Origin: Streptomyces cathayae
GTDB lineage: Bacteria; Actinomycetota; Actinomycetes; Streptomycetales; Streptomycetaceae
DNA length: 64,000 nucleotides
Reading direction: 5' to 3'
Assembly: GCF_029760955.1 (NCBI RefSeq)
Contig: NZ_CP121682.1
Location: forward strand, 5,828,001-5,892,000
Under the pieces are notes generated by a model. The model saw only the letters and a program-made list of their open reading frames with translations, was not told where the DNA came from and made no database searches. Shown here one piece after another: positions 52,595 through 60,305 of the stretch (position 1 is its first letter; the number at the start of each line of letters is the position of its first letter). Position numbers and translations under genes: made by a program.

Positions 52595-53233
52595 TCAGAC
52601 CACCGCGCCGCGGCCGGGATCGTCGTCCTCGTCGTCGGTGCGCATCCGCATCACCAGGGTGGCGAAGCCGCCCAGGAAGCCGCCGATGCAGAGCGTGGTC
52701 AGCCACCAGGTCATCTCCCAGCCGAGCAGGATCGCCAGCAGGAGCAGCACCGGGCCGCCCAGCACCCCCAGCCAGGCGAGCTTGGAGGCGAGGTCGGACT
52801 CGGGCAGCGGCGGCGGCTCCGGCGGTACGAAGTGGCCCTCGTCGCCGTCGTCGAAGTCGTCCTCGGAAGGCTCGGACACGCTGTAGTCGCGCGGGCCCAC
52901 ACCCGGCGCGAAGGCGATGGAACCGCCCAGCGGCTTGGCCGGCTTCTCCCCGGTCTTCGCCGGGGCCTCGGCCTGCGCCGACCCCTCGTCATTGGTCTCG
53001 GGCTCCAGCAACGCCAGATCCTCGACCGACTTGAACGGCTTGGCGCCCGCCGGGTCCGGCGGCTCGTCCCCGTACCCGGCGACGATCGCCGCCCACGCGG
53101 CGTCCTCGTCGAAGGGGACGGCCTGTTCCTCCGGACCCTCCGGACCCCGGCCGTCACGGCCTCCGCCGACCTCGCGCGCCTCCCGGTCCTCACGCCCTTC
53201 GCGGTCCTCGCGGTCCGAGTCGTGCTCAGCCAC
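52595..53233 (-). CDS. Membrane protein with acidic disordered N-terminus
   Basis: 212 residues from the GTG at 53233, which overlaps the stop of the upstream hydrolase gene by 8 bp. The first ~150 residues are Asp/Glu/Pro-rich (DREDREGREDREAREV), with FDEDAAWAAIVAGYGDEPPD the best-defined segment. Two membrane helices follow (LASKLAWLGVLGGPVLLLLAILLGW and WWLTTLCIGGFLGGFATLVMRM). No function is known; it is conserved only in relatives of Streptomyces. Confidence 0.78.
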   Translation of the reverse strand: MAEHDSDREDREGREDREAREVGGGRDGRGPEGPEEQAVPFDEDAAWAAIVAGYGDEPPDPAGAKPFKSVEDLALLEPETNDEGSAQAEAPAKTGEKPAKPLGGSIAFAPGVGPRDYSVSEPSEDDFDDGDEGHFVPPEPPPLPESDLASKLAWLGVLGGPVLLLLAILLGWEMTWWLTTLCIGGFLGGFATLVMRMRTDDEDDDPGRGAVV

Positions 53234-54023
53234 CTGTGGTCGTCCCTTCCTTGCCGAGACCGGGCTCGTCGACGGAGCCAGGTGCGAGCCGGCCGATGAA
53301 CGCGGTGCTCTCCTGGAAGATCCGCTCCGCGTCGTAGTCCAACGTCGCCACGTGGTAGCTCTGTTCCAGCAGGATCTCCGTCACGTCGAGGGAGGAGACC
53401 CGGCCGAGGATCCGGGCCGAGTCCGCGGGCGGCACCACATGGTCCTGCGGGCTGCGCAGCAGCAGCAGCGGCTGGGTGACCTGGGGCAGTTCGCCGTCGA
53501 GCAGCCGCAGGAAGGTGCGCAGGGAGTGGGCCGCGTGCAGCGGTACCCGGTCGTACCCCAGTTCCGTGACCGACGGGTCCGCGATGTCGCTCGCGATCCC
53601 CTTCGTCGTGGGGATCAGATGGCGGGCCACGGGGAGCGCGTGCGCGCTCAGTCCGTGCACCTTGTTCGCCGGGTTGACGACCATGACGCCGCTCACCGCG
53701 TCGCCGTGCCGCGCGGCCAGCCGCAGGGCGAGCGCTCCGCCCATGGACAGGCCGGCCACGAACACCCGCGCGCACCGGTCCCGCAGCAGCCGCACCTCGC
53801 GGTCCACCTCCGCGTACCAGTCCTGCCAGCCGGTCACCCGCAGGTCCTGCCAGCGGGTGCCGTGCCCGGGGAGCAGGGGCAGCGAGACGGTCAGGCCGTG
53901 CTCGGCGAAATGCTCCGCCCAGGGACGCAGCGACTGCGGCGAACCGGTGAAGCCGTGGCAGAGGAGGACTGCGGTCTCCCCGCCCTCATGGCGATACGGC
54001 TCGGCTCCGGTCAGGAGCGGCAC
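53226..54023 (-). CDS. Alpha/beta-hydrolase, carboxylesterase/monoacylglycerol lipase type
   Basis: 265 residues from the GTG at 54023. The oxyanion region is VLLCHGFTGSPQSLRPW, the nucleophile elbow GLSMGGALALR, the acid in RSPQDHVVPP and the His in SYHVATLDYD, with VTGWQDWY in the cap. The fold matches bacterial carboxylesterase Est30 and monoglyceride lipase. It is the first gene of a two-gene operon. Confidence 0.9.
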   Translation of the reverse strand: MPLLTGAEPYRHEGGETAVLLCHGFTGSPQSLRPWAEHFAEHGLTVSLPLLPGHGTRWQDLRVTGWQDWYAEVDREVRLLRDRCARVFVAGLSMGGALALRLAARHGDAVSGVMVVNPANKVHGLSAHALPVARHLIPTTKGIASDIADPSVTELGYDRVPLHAAHSLRTFLRLLDGELPQVTQPLLLLRSPQDHVVPPADSARILGRVSSLDVTEILLEQSYHVATLDYDAERIFQESTAFIGRLAPGSVDEPGLGKEGTTTGG

Positions 54024-54042
54024 CTTGGCCTCCCGGTCTGAA

Positions 54043-54069
54043 AGTCGTAAGAGTCGTAGGAGTCGTGCA
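54043..54069. repeat. 9-bp tandem repeat upstream of the hydrolase
   Basis: Three units AGTCGTAAG, AGTCGTAGG, AGTCGTGCA lie 20 bp before the hydrolase start, in the 226-bp gap shared with the acyltransferase. Meaning unknown. Confidence 0.6.
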
Positions 54070-54249
54070 GCAGTCGTACAGAGGGGCTGTACGCCATGAC
54101 GGTCAGGACACGGGTGTCATGGGGCGCGCCCGCACACGAGTTGCAGGACCTTCACCGTACGCGACCGCACTGACACCGACCAGGGCCGTCGGAGCCATTG
54201 ACGGTGCTCCGGGATATGGTCTGACCCACACACACAGGAAGGCACTCGG

Positions 54250-55050
54250 TTGTTGTACGGCGCGACGAAGTTCACCGTCGGAGGGTCGCTGAAGCTCGCC
54301 TTCAGGCCCTGGGTGGACGGCCTGGGGAACGTACCCGCCGACGGCCCGGCCATTCTGGCCAGCAACCACCTGTCGTTCTCCGACTCCTTCTTCCTGCCGG
54401 CCGTGCTCCACCGCAAGGTCACCTTCATCGCCAAGGCCGAGTACTTCACCAGCCCGGGTGTCAAAGGCCGGCTCACGGCCGCCTTCTTCAAAGGTGTGGG
54501 CCAGCTCCCGGTCGACCGCTCCGGCGCGCGCGGCGCGGGCGAGGCGGCGGTCAGGAGCGGTATAGGGGTCATCGAGCGCGGCGAGCTGTTCGGCATCTAC
54601 CCCGAGGGCACGCGTTCGCCCGACGGGCGTCTCTACCGGGGCAAGCCCGGCGGTCTGGCGCGCGTGGCGCTGGCCACCGGCGCGCCCGTGATACCCGTCG
54701 CCATGATCGACACGGAGAAGGTCCAGCCGCCCGGGAAGATCGTCCCGAAGCTGATCCGGCCGGGCATCCGCATAGGCAGGCCGTTGGACTTCAGCCGCTA
54801 CCACGGCATGGAACACGACCGTTTCGTGCTCCGTGCGGTGACCGACGAGGTCATGTACGAAATCATGAAGCTCTCCGGCCAGGAGTACGTCGACATCTAC
54901 GCGACCGTCATGAAGCGGCAGCTCGCGGACGAGGCCAAGGCCGACAAGGAAGCGGAGAAGGCGGAGAAGGAAGCGGAGAAGACGGAGAAGGCGGGGAAGA
55001 AGGCGCAGCGGGACGAGACCGCCGAGCAGCGACGGTCCGATCCCCAGTAG
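54250..55050 (+). CDS. 1-acyl-sn-glycerol-3-phosphate acyltransferase
   Basis: 266 residues from a TTG at 54250, with AGGAAGG 7 nt upstream; no better start exists. PlsC signatures are NHLSFSDSF (HX4D), FIAKAEYF, GIYPEGTRSPDGRLYRGKPG and VIPVAMI. After residue 230 the tail is a Lys/Glu repeat (ADKEAEKAEKEAEKTEK). It makes phosphatidic acid from lysophosphatidic acid at the membrane. Mycobacterial Rv2182c is in the same relative place. Confidence 0.92.
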   Translation: MLYGATKFTVGGSLKLAFRPWVDGLGNVPADGPAILASNHLSFSDSFFLPAVLHRKVTFIAKAEYFTSPGVKGRLTAAFFKGVGQLPVDRSGARGAGEAAVRSGIGVIERGELFGIYPEGTRSPDGRLYRGKPGGLARVALATGAPVIPVAMIDTEKVQPPGKIVPKLIRPGIRIGRPLDFSRYHGMEHDRFVLRAVTDEVMYEIMKLSGQEYVDIYATVMKRQLADEAKADKEAEKAEKEAEKTEKAGKKAQRDETAEQRRSDPQ

Positions 55051-55086
55051 TCCGTCAGCGGGTCCGGGGCGGGAGTGGGGGAACAC

Positions 55087-56337
55087 ATGCCCAGGGGCGG
55101 GAACGTCATGAGGATGTCGGTCGAGCAGCCGCTGTGGCGCGCGCTCACCGGCTACCGGATCCTCGCCATGGTCTACGCGGTCGGCCTGTTCGCCACCGCC
55201 TACGACGAGTTCGAGCGTCCCTGGCTCGCCGTGGCCTACTTCGCCGTACTGGCCGTGTGGACCCTGGGCACCCTGCCCCGGATCGCCAACGCCGCCCGCT
55301 GCACCAAGCCCTTCCTCACCGCCGACCTGACCGTCGCGCTCGTCGGCATCCTGCTCACCCCCGTCGCCGACGCCCACGAGCGGGTCCAGGCGGGCGGCCC
55401 GACCATGCCCTCGATCTGGACCGCCGGCTCGGTGCTCGCCTTCGCGATCAAGGGCGGCTGGCGCTGGGCGGCCCTCGCCTCCAGCCTGGTCGCCGTCGCC
55501 AACCTGGTCGAGCGCGGCAGTCCCGCCCGCGACACCGTGCACAACGTGATCCTCGTCTGGGTCGCCTCCATCGCCATCGGCTACGTCGTCGAGGTCGCCC
55601 GCGCCTCCGAGCGCACCCTCGCCCGCGCCCTGGAGATCGAGGCCGCGACGAGGGAGCGGGAGCGGCTCGCGCGGGACATCCACGACGGCGTGCTCCAGGT
55701 GCTCGCGATGGTGCAGCGGCGCGGCGCGGTGATCGGCGGCGAGGCGGCCGAACTGGGCCGGATGGCCGGCGAGCAGGAGGTGGCGCTGCGCACCCTGGTC
55801 TCCGGCGGCCTGGTGCCCGTCCCCAGGGCCCCGCGAGAGGCCGTGCGCGCCGTGGGCGACACCGCCGGTGCGGCAGGGAGCGGCCCGGAGAGCGGAACCG
55901 GGGACGGCCCCGTCGACCTGCGTGCCCTGCTCGCCCCGTACGCCGGTGCCCTGGTCAACCTCGCCGAACCCGGGGCGCCGGTGCCGCTCGCGCCGTCCGC
56001 CGCACGGGAGGTCGCCGCCGCCGTCGGGGCGGCCCTGGACAACGTACGCAAGCACGTCGGGCCGAACGCCCGGGCCTGGATCCTGGTCGAGGACGAACCG
56101 GACGAGGTGATCGTCACCGTCCGCGACGACGGGCCCGGCATCGCCGAGGGCCGGCTCGCCCAGGCCGAGGGCGAGGGACGGCTCGGGGTGGCCCTGTCGA
56201 TCCGCGGACGGCTGCGCGACCTCGGCGGCAGCGCGGAACTGATCTCGGTGCCGGGCCAGGGCACGGAGGTCGAACTGAAGGTGCCCAAGGACACGAAGGA
56301 AGCGGACGACCCGCGGGGGAAGGCGGAGCAGCGATGA
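55087..56337 (+). CDS. macS: Sensor histidine kinase of the MacS type
   Basis: 416 residues from the ATG at 55087 (GTGGGGGAAC just upstream; 55075 and 55108 are alternatives). It has a DUF5931 N-terminal region with five membrane helices, then DHp with phosphoacceptor His199 in RLARDIHDGVLQVLAMVQ, and HATPase with AALDNVRKH, RDDGPGI and GVALSIRGRL. Its place between the acyltransferase and trpEG/aroH, and the type, match MacRS, linked in S. coelicolor to development and actinorhodin production. The signal is unknown. It overlaps macR. Confidence 0.88.
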   Translation: MPRGGNVMRMSVEQPLWRALTGYRILAMVYAVGLFATAYDEFERPWLAVAYFAVLAVWTLGTLPRIANAARCTKPFLTADLTVALVGILLTPVADAHERVQAGGPTMPSIWTAGSVLAFAIKGGWRWAALASSLVAVANLVERGSPARDTVHNVILVWVASIAIGYVVEVARASERTLARALEIEAATRERERLARDIHDGVLQVLAMVQRRGAVIGGEAAELGRMAGEQEVALRTLVSGGLVPVPRAPREAVRAVGDTAGAAGSGPESGTGDGPVDLRALLAPYAGALVNLAEPGAPVPLAPSAAREVAAAVGAALDNVRKHVGPNARAWILVEDEPDEVIVTVRDDGPGIAEGRLAQAEGEGRLGVALSIRGRLRDLGGSAELISVPGQGTEVELKVPKDTKEADDPRGKAEQR

Positions 56338-57032
56338 CGGACACGACAGCCGGACGGGAAGCCGGCCGGGGCCCGGTCAAGGTGATGGTGGTCGACGACC
56401 ACCCCATGTGGCGCGACGCCGTCGCCCGCGACCTGTCCGAGTCCGGCTTCGAGGTGGTCGCCACCGCAGGTGACGGCGACCAGGCCGTGCGCCGCGCCAG
56501 GGCCGCCACCCCCGACGTCCTCGTCCTCGACCTGAACCTGCCCGGCAAGCCGGGTGTCCAGGTCTGCAAGGAGGTCCTCGCCGCGCACCCCGCCCTGCGC
56601 GTGCTGGTGCTCTCGGCGAGCGGTGAGCACGCCGACGTCCTGGAAGCGGTGAAGTCGGGCGCCACCGGCTATCTGCTGAAGTCGGCCTCGACCCAGGAAC
56701 TCCAGGACGCGGTGCGCCGTACGGCGGCCGGTGACCCGGTGTTCACCCCGGGCCTGGCCGGGCTGGTCCTCGGCGAGTACCGCCGTCTGGCCTCCGACCC
56801 GGCACCCGCCCCGGAGAGCGGCGGAACCAAGGCGCCCCGGCTGACCGACCGGGAGACCGAGGTGCTGCGCCTGGTCGCCAAGGGCCTCAGCTACAAGCAG
56901 ATCGCCGAACGGCTCGTCATCTCCCACCGCACGGTGCAGAACCACGTCCAGAACACCCTCGGCAAGCTCCAGCTGCACAACCGCGTGGAACTCGTCCGCT
57001 ACGCCATAGAACGCGGCCTCGACGACGAGTAG
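56334..57032 (+). CDS. macR: LuxR-family response regulator of the MacR type
   Basis: 232 residues; the ATG at 56334 overlaps the macS stop as ATGA. Receiver domain with DDH acidic pair, phosphoacceptor Asp66 in LVLDLNLPGKPG, and Lys in YLLKSAS. The C-terminal LuxR-type helix-turn-helix shows LTDRETEVLRLVAKGLSYKQIAERLVIS and HRTVQNHVQN. The overlap implies coupled synthesis with the kinase. Confidence 0.9.
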   Translation: MTDTTAGREAGRGPVKVMVVDDHPMWRDAVARDLSESGFEVVATAGDGDQAVRRARAATPDVLVLDLNLPGKPGVQVCKEVLAAHPALRVLVLSASGEHADVLEAVKSGATGYLLKSASTQELQDAVRRTAAGDPVFTPGLAGLVLGEYRRLASDPAPAPESGGTKAPRLTDRETEVLRLVAKGLSYKQIAERLVISHRTVQNHVQNTLGKLQLHNRVELVRYAIERGLDDE

Positions 57033-57152
57033 GACCCGTCCGGACCCGGCCGCACCCCTCGTCAGCCCCGCATATTCGCATCTTCACATATTCATGTACT
57101 CGCATGTTCACGCATGAGGCGCCAAGCCCGGCACGACCCCCGGAGGGACCCT

Positions 57153-58148
57153 GTGGAAATCCTCGCGTTCGGTGTGCAGTCCGACGAGAAGCCCATGATC
57201 GAACGGGCCTTCCAGGGCCACCACGAGGTACATGTCCTGGACGTCTTCCTCGACGAGGACACCGCCCTCATCGCGGCCGGCCACGAGGTGATCTCCACCA
57301 GCGTCAACTGCGACCTCGGCGCAGGGGTCCTGGAGAACCTGGCGGCCGGCGGCACCCGGATGATCGCCCAGCGGTCCACCGGCTTCAACAACGTCGACCT
57401 GAAGACGGCCGAGCGGCTCGGCCTGACGGTCGCCCGGGTGTCGTACTACTCGCCCCACTCGGTCGCCGAGTTCGCCTGGACCCTCGCCATGGCGGTCAAC
57501 CGCCGTGTCGTCCGCGCCTCCATCCGCACCCGCGACTTCGACTTCCGCCTCGACGGCCTGATGGGCCGCGACATGCACGGCCGCACCGCCGGCGTCCTCG
57601 GCACCGGCAAGATCGGCGAGGCGTTCGCCCGGATCGCGCACGGCTTCGGCATGCGGCTGCTCGGCTGGGACGTCGCCGAGAACCCCGCCTGCCGGGAGCT
57701 CGGCATGACCTACGTCCCCAAGGAGCAACTGCTCGCCGAGTCCGACCTGGTCAGCCTGCACGTCCCGCTGCTGCCGGAGACCCTCCACCTGATCGACGGA
57801 GCCGCCCTGCGGACGATGCGGGACGACGCGATCCTGGTGAACTCCAGCCGCGGCGGACTCGTCGACACCGCCGCCCTCGTCGCCGAACTGCGCGCGGGCC
57901 GCTTCACCGGCGTCGGACTGGACGTGTACGAGGCGGAGGCGGGCCTGTTCTTCCTCGACAAGTCCCTGGAGGCCGTCGAGGACGACACCCTGGCCCGCCT
58001 CGTCACCTTCCCCAACGTCCTGGTGACGTCCCACCAGGCGTACTACACCGTGGACGCCGTCAGCCAGATCATCGAGACCACGGTGAACAACGTCCTCGAC
58101 TACACCGAGGGCCGACGCTCGGAGAACGTCCTGGTACCGCGGAGCTGA
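57153..58148 (+). CDS. D-isomer-specific 2-hydroxyacid dehydrogenase (D-lactate dehydrogenase type)
   Basis: 331 residues from the GTG at 57153 with GGAGGG 5 nt upstream. NAD-binding GVLGTGKIGEAFARIAHGFG, catalytic Arg in NSSRGGLVDT, Glu in GLDVYEAEAG and His in LVTSHQAYYT are as in D-lactate dehydrogenases. The 120 bp before it are unusually A+T rich for the window (repeats of CATATTC and GCATG). Its 3' end overlaps the convergent trpEG by 49 bp. Confidence 0.9.
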   Translation: MEILAFGVQSDEKPMIERAFQGHHEVHVLDVFLDEDTALIAAGHEVISTSVNCDLGAGVLENLAAGGTRMIAQRSTGFNNVDLKTAERLGLTVARVSYYSPHSVAEFAWTLAMAVNRRVVRASIRTRDFDFRLDGLMGRDMHGRTAGVLGTGKIGEAFARIAHGFGMRLLGWDVAENPACRELGMTYVPKEQLLAESDLVSLHVPLLPETLHLIDGAALRTMRDDAILVNSSRGGLVDTAALVAELRAGRFTGVGLDVYEAEAGLFFLDKSLEAVEDDTLARLVTFPNVLVTSHQAYYTVDAVSQIIETTVNNVLDYTEGRRSENVLVPRS

Positions 58149-60001
58149 CCCATCAGCTCCGCGACGAGCGCCGCGCCGTTCAGGGTGAGCACCGACTCGG
58201 GATGGAACTGGAGCGAGGCGAAGCCCGGCCCGCGCAGGGCGTGCACCTCGCCGTCGGCCGCGCGGCTCACCTCGATGCCGTGCGCGGCCAGTTCCGCGGC
58301 CGCCTCGTCGTCGCACCGGGCGACGAAGCTGTTGTAGAAGCCGACCGTCTCCGGCCGCCCGAACAGGTCGATCCCGGTCTGCACCCCCTGGTACGGCACC
58401 TCCTTGCGGACCGTGTCGAGACCCAGCTCGGCCGCGATCAGCTCGTGGCCGAGGCAGACGCCGAGGACGCCGTGCCGGTGGTCCCTGATCACCGCGGCGG
58501 TCAGGCCGCGCAGGAACCGCATCTTCGCGTCGGCCGTGTCGGACGGGTCACCGGGGCCGGGCCCCAGCACCACGGGCCCCTCGTGCGCGAGCACCGTCTC
58601 CCGCAGCCCCGGTTCGTCGTACCGCCGGACGGTGACCGTGAGCCCCGAGGAGCGCAGCACGTGCGCGAGCATCGCCGTGAAGGTGTCCTCCCCGTCGACG
58701 ACCAGGGCGTGCGCCGCCGGCCCCGCCGGCAAGGCCGACGGCTCCCGCATCCGCAGCCAGAACGGGGCCAGGGAGGCCCGCCGCCCGTCCAGTGCCGCCC
58801 GCACCCGCGGATCGTCGGCCAGCCGGGGCCGTACGGACTCCGCGCGCGGCCGTCCCGGGCGCACCCCCAGCGCGGCCAGCACCCCGGCCGCCTTCGCATG
58901 GGTCTCGGCGACCTCGCCCGCCGGGTCCGAGCCCCGCACCAGCGTGGCGCCGACCGGCACCCGCAGCCGCCCCGCCGCGTCGATGTCGGCGGTGCGGATG
59001 AGGATGGGGGAGTCGAGGCTCTGCGCCCCACCGGCGTCCCGACCGAGCAAGGCCAGCGCCCCCGCGTAGTACCCGCGTCCGGCGGGCTCGTACCGCCGGA
59101 TCACCCGGCAGGCGTTCTGCACCGGCGACCCGGTGACGGTCGCGGCGAACATGGTCTCCTTCAGCACCTCCCGCACATCCAGCGAGGACCGGCCGCGCAG
59201 CTCGTACTCGGTGTGGGCGAGATGCGCCATCTCCTTCAGCCGGGGCCCGACCACGACCCCGCCCATGTCGCCGACGGCGCACATCATCTTGAGCTCCTCG
59301 TCGACGACCATCGACAGCTCCTCGATCTCCTTGCCGTCGGCGAGGAAGTCCAGCAGGTGCTCGGGGGTCGGTCCCCCGGCCGGGTAGCGGTAGGTGCCGC
59401 TGATCGGGTTCATCACGACGGTCCCGCCGGACGCCCGCACATGCACCTCGGGGCTGGCCCCGACCAGCGTCCGCCCTCCCGCCTCCCGCCCGGTGTGCAC
59501 CACGAACGTCCAGTACGCGCCCCGCTCGCCCTCCAGCAGCCGCCGGAACAGGGCCAGCGCGTCGGCCCGCCCGAACCCGGGGATCTCCCCCTCGTAGCTC
59601 CGCCGGATCACGAAGTTGGCGCCCTCGCCCCGCCCGATCTCCTCCCGCAGCACCCGCCCGACGATCTCCGCGTACGCGTCGTCGTCGACGTCGAAGCCGC
59701 CGTCCGTCACCCGGACGTCGTGCGCGGGCAGCTGTTCCAGGGCGGTGGTGAGCGGGATCTCGTGGCGCTCCTCGGGAGTCAGCACCAGCAGCGGGGTGCC
59801 GTCGTCGCGCACGTCGAAACCGCGCTCCCGGATCTGCCGGAAGGGGATGAGCGCCAGCCCCTCGTCGGGCAGGTCGGCCAGCCGCTCACGGGGGCTGACG
59901 GGGCCGAGCAGCAGCTCCACCACGGTGTCGTCGCGGCCGGGGGTGCGGCGGCGCAGCAGGGCGAACGGGCGGGGATCGTCCAGCAGGTCGAGCAGGTTCA
60001 T
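58100..60001 (-). CDS. trpEG: Anthranilate synthase, fused TrpE-TrpG
   Basis: 633 residues from the ATG at 60001, with GAGGGA about 9 nt upstream. Residues 1-430 are TrpE: NPISGTYRYPAGG, the chorismate site LSMVVDEELKMM, VGPRLKEMAHLAHTEYE, and GSPVQNACRVIRRYEP. Residues about 445-630 are the glutamine amidotransferase TrpG with GVCLGHELIAAEL (catalytic Cys) and FHPESVLTLNG (His). It converts chorismate to anthranilate. Expression is controlled by the leader peptide and hairpins at 60060-60198. The last 49 bp overlap the convergent dehydrogenase. Confidence 0.96.
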   Translation of the reverse strand: MNLLDLLDDPRPFALLRRRTPGRDDTVVELLLGPVSPRERLADLPDEGLALIPFRQIRERGFDVRDDGTPLLVLTPEERHEIPLTTALEQLPAHDVRVTDGGFDVDDDAYAEIVGRVLREEIGRGEGANFVIRRSYEGEIPGFGRADALALFRRLLEGERGAYWTFVVHTGREAGGRTLVGASPEVHVRASGGTVVMNPISGTYRYPAGGPTPEHLLDFLADGKEIEELSMVVDEELKMMCAVGDMGGVVVGPRLKEMAHLAHTEYELRGRSSLDVREVLKETMFAATVTGSPVQNACRVIRRYEPAGRGYYAGALALLGRDAGGAQSLDSPILIRTADIDAAGRLRVPVGATLVRGSDPAGEVAETHAKAAGVLAALGVRPGRPRAESVRPRLADDPRVRAALDGRRASLAPFWLRMREPSALPAGPAAHALVVDGEDTFTAMLAHVLRSSGLTVTVRRYDEPGLRETVLAHEGPVVLGPGPGDPSDTADAKMRFLRGLTAAVIRDHRHGVLGVCLGHELIAAELGLDTVRKEVPYQGVQTGIDLFGRPETVGFYNSFVARCDDEAAAELAAHGIEVSRAADGEVHALRGPGFASLQFHPESVLTLNGAALVAELMGQLRGTRTFSERRPSV

Positions 60002-60059
60002 CGGTCGTGGTCCCTCGGTGACGGAGGGCCGGCCGGGGCGCCGCGGGGCCCGCGAACGC

Positions 60060-60086
60060 CGAAGGCCGCCCCTCGGGCGGCCTTCG
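60060..60086 (-). terminator. Attenuator terminator hairpin of the trpEG leader
   Basis: On the minus strand a stem of 11 bp (60086-60076 with 60070-60060, GAAGGCCGCC with GGCGGCCTTC) lies between trpL and trpE. Its 5' arm contains GGCCGCC, complementary to GGCGGCC in the last codons of trpL (60118-60124), giving an alternative antiterminator. A separate pairing of GTGG-A-CCGC with GCGG-C-CCAC (including Trp codons) forms the 1:2 hairpin. Confidence 0.75.
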
Positions 60087-60111
60087 CGGAGTCGTGTGTA
60101 CGCGCGATGAT

Positions 60112-60198
60112 TCAGTGGGCCGCCGGAGAAGCGGTCCACCACCAGTTCCGGGCGGAAGGGTTCTGAACCGAACCGTTCCGGGTCGAAAGCGCGAACAT
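60112..60198 (-). CDS. trpL: trp operon leader peptide with three consecutive Trp codons
   Basis: 28 residues, ATG at 60198-60196, TGA at 60114-60112. The translation is MFALSTRNGSVQNPSARN, then WWW (codons 19-21, 60144-60136), then TASPAAH. Tandem Trp codons 90-140 nt before trpE and the alternative hairpins make this a classical ribosome-mediated attenuator. TAAGGT lies 7 nt before the ATG, serving as a -10 or as a ribosome site. It is too short for most ORF calls. Confidence 0.9.
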   Translation of the reverse strand: MFALSTRNGSVQNPSARNWWWTASPAAH

Positions 60199-60205
60199 GC
60201 GACGC

Positions 60206-60234
60206 ACCTTAGCGCATGTCCCTCGCGTGTCCAC
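60206..60234 (-). promoter_or_regulatory. Predicted promoter of trpL-trpEG
   Basis: GTGGAC (60234-60229) and TAAGGT (60211-60206) are separated by 17 bp on the minus strand. The predicted start is 6-8 nt downstream, almost at the trpL ATG, which would give a leaderless leader transcript. Confidence 0.5.
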
Positions 60235-60305
60235 TGAGAGTTTTTCCTGTCTCACTTGCTGGGCACAGGCCCGGAAGGCGCCATCCCACCCCGTAATGTT
60301 GAGGC

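Noticed and set aside
54043..54069. 9-bp repeat as a regulator site of the hydrolase
   Set aside because: Only three imperfect copies, no symmetry; listed as a repeat only.
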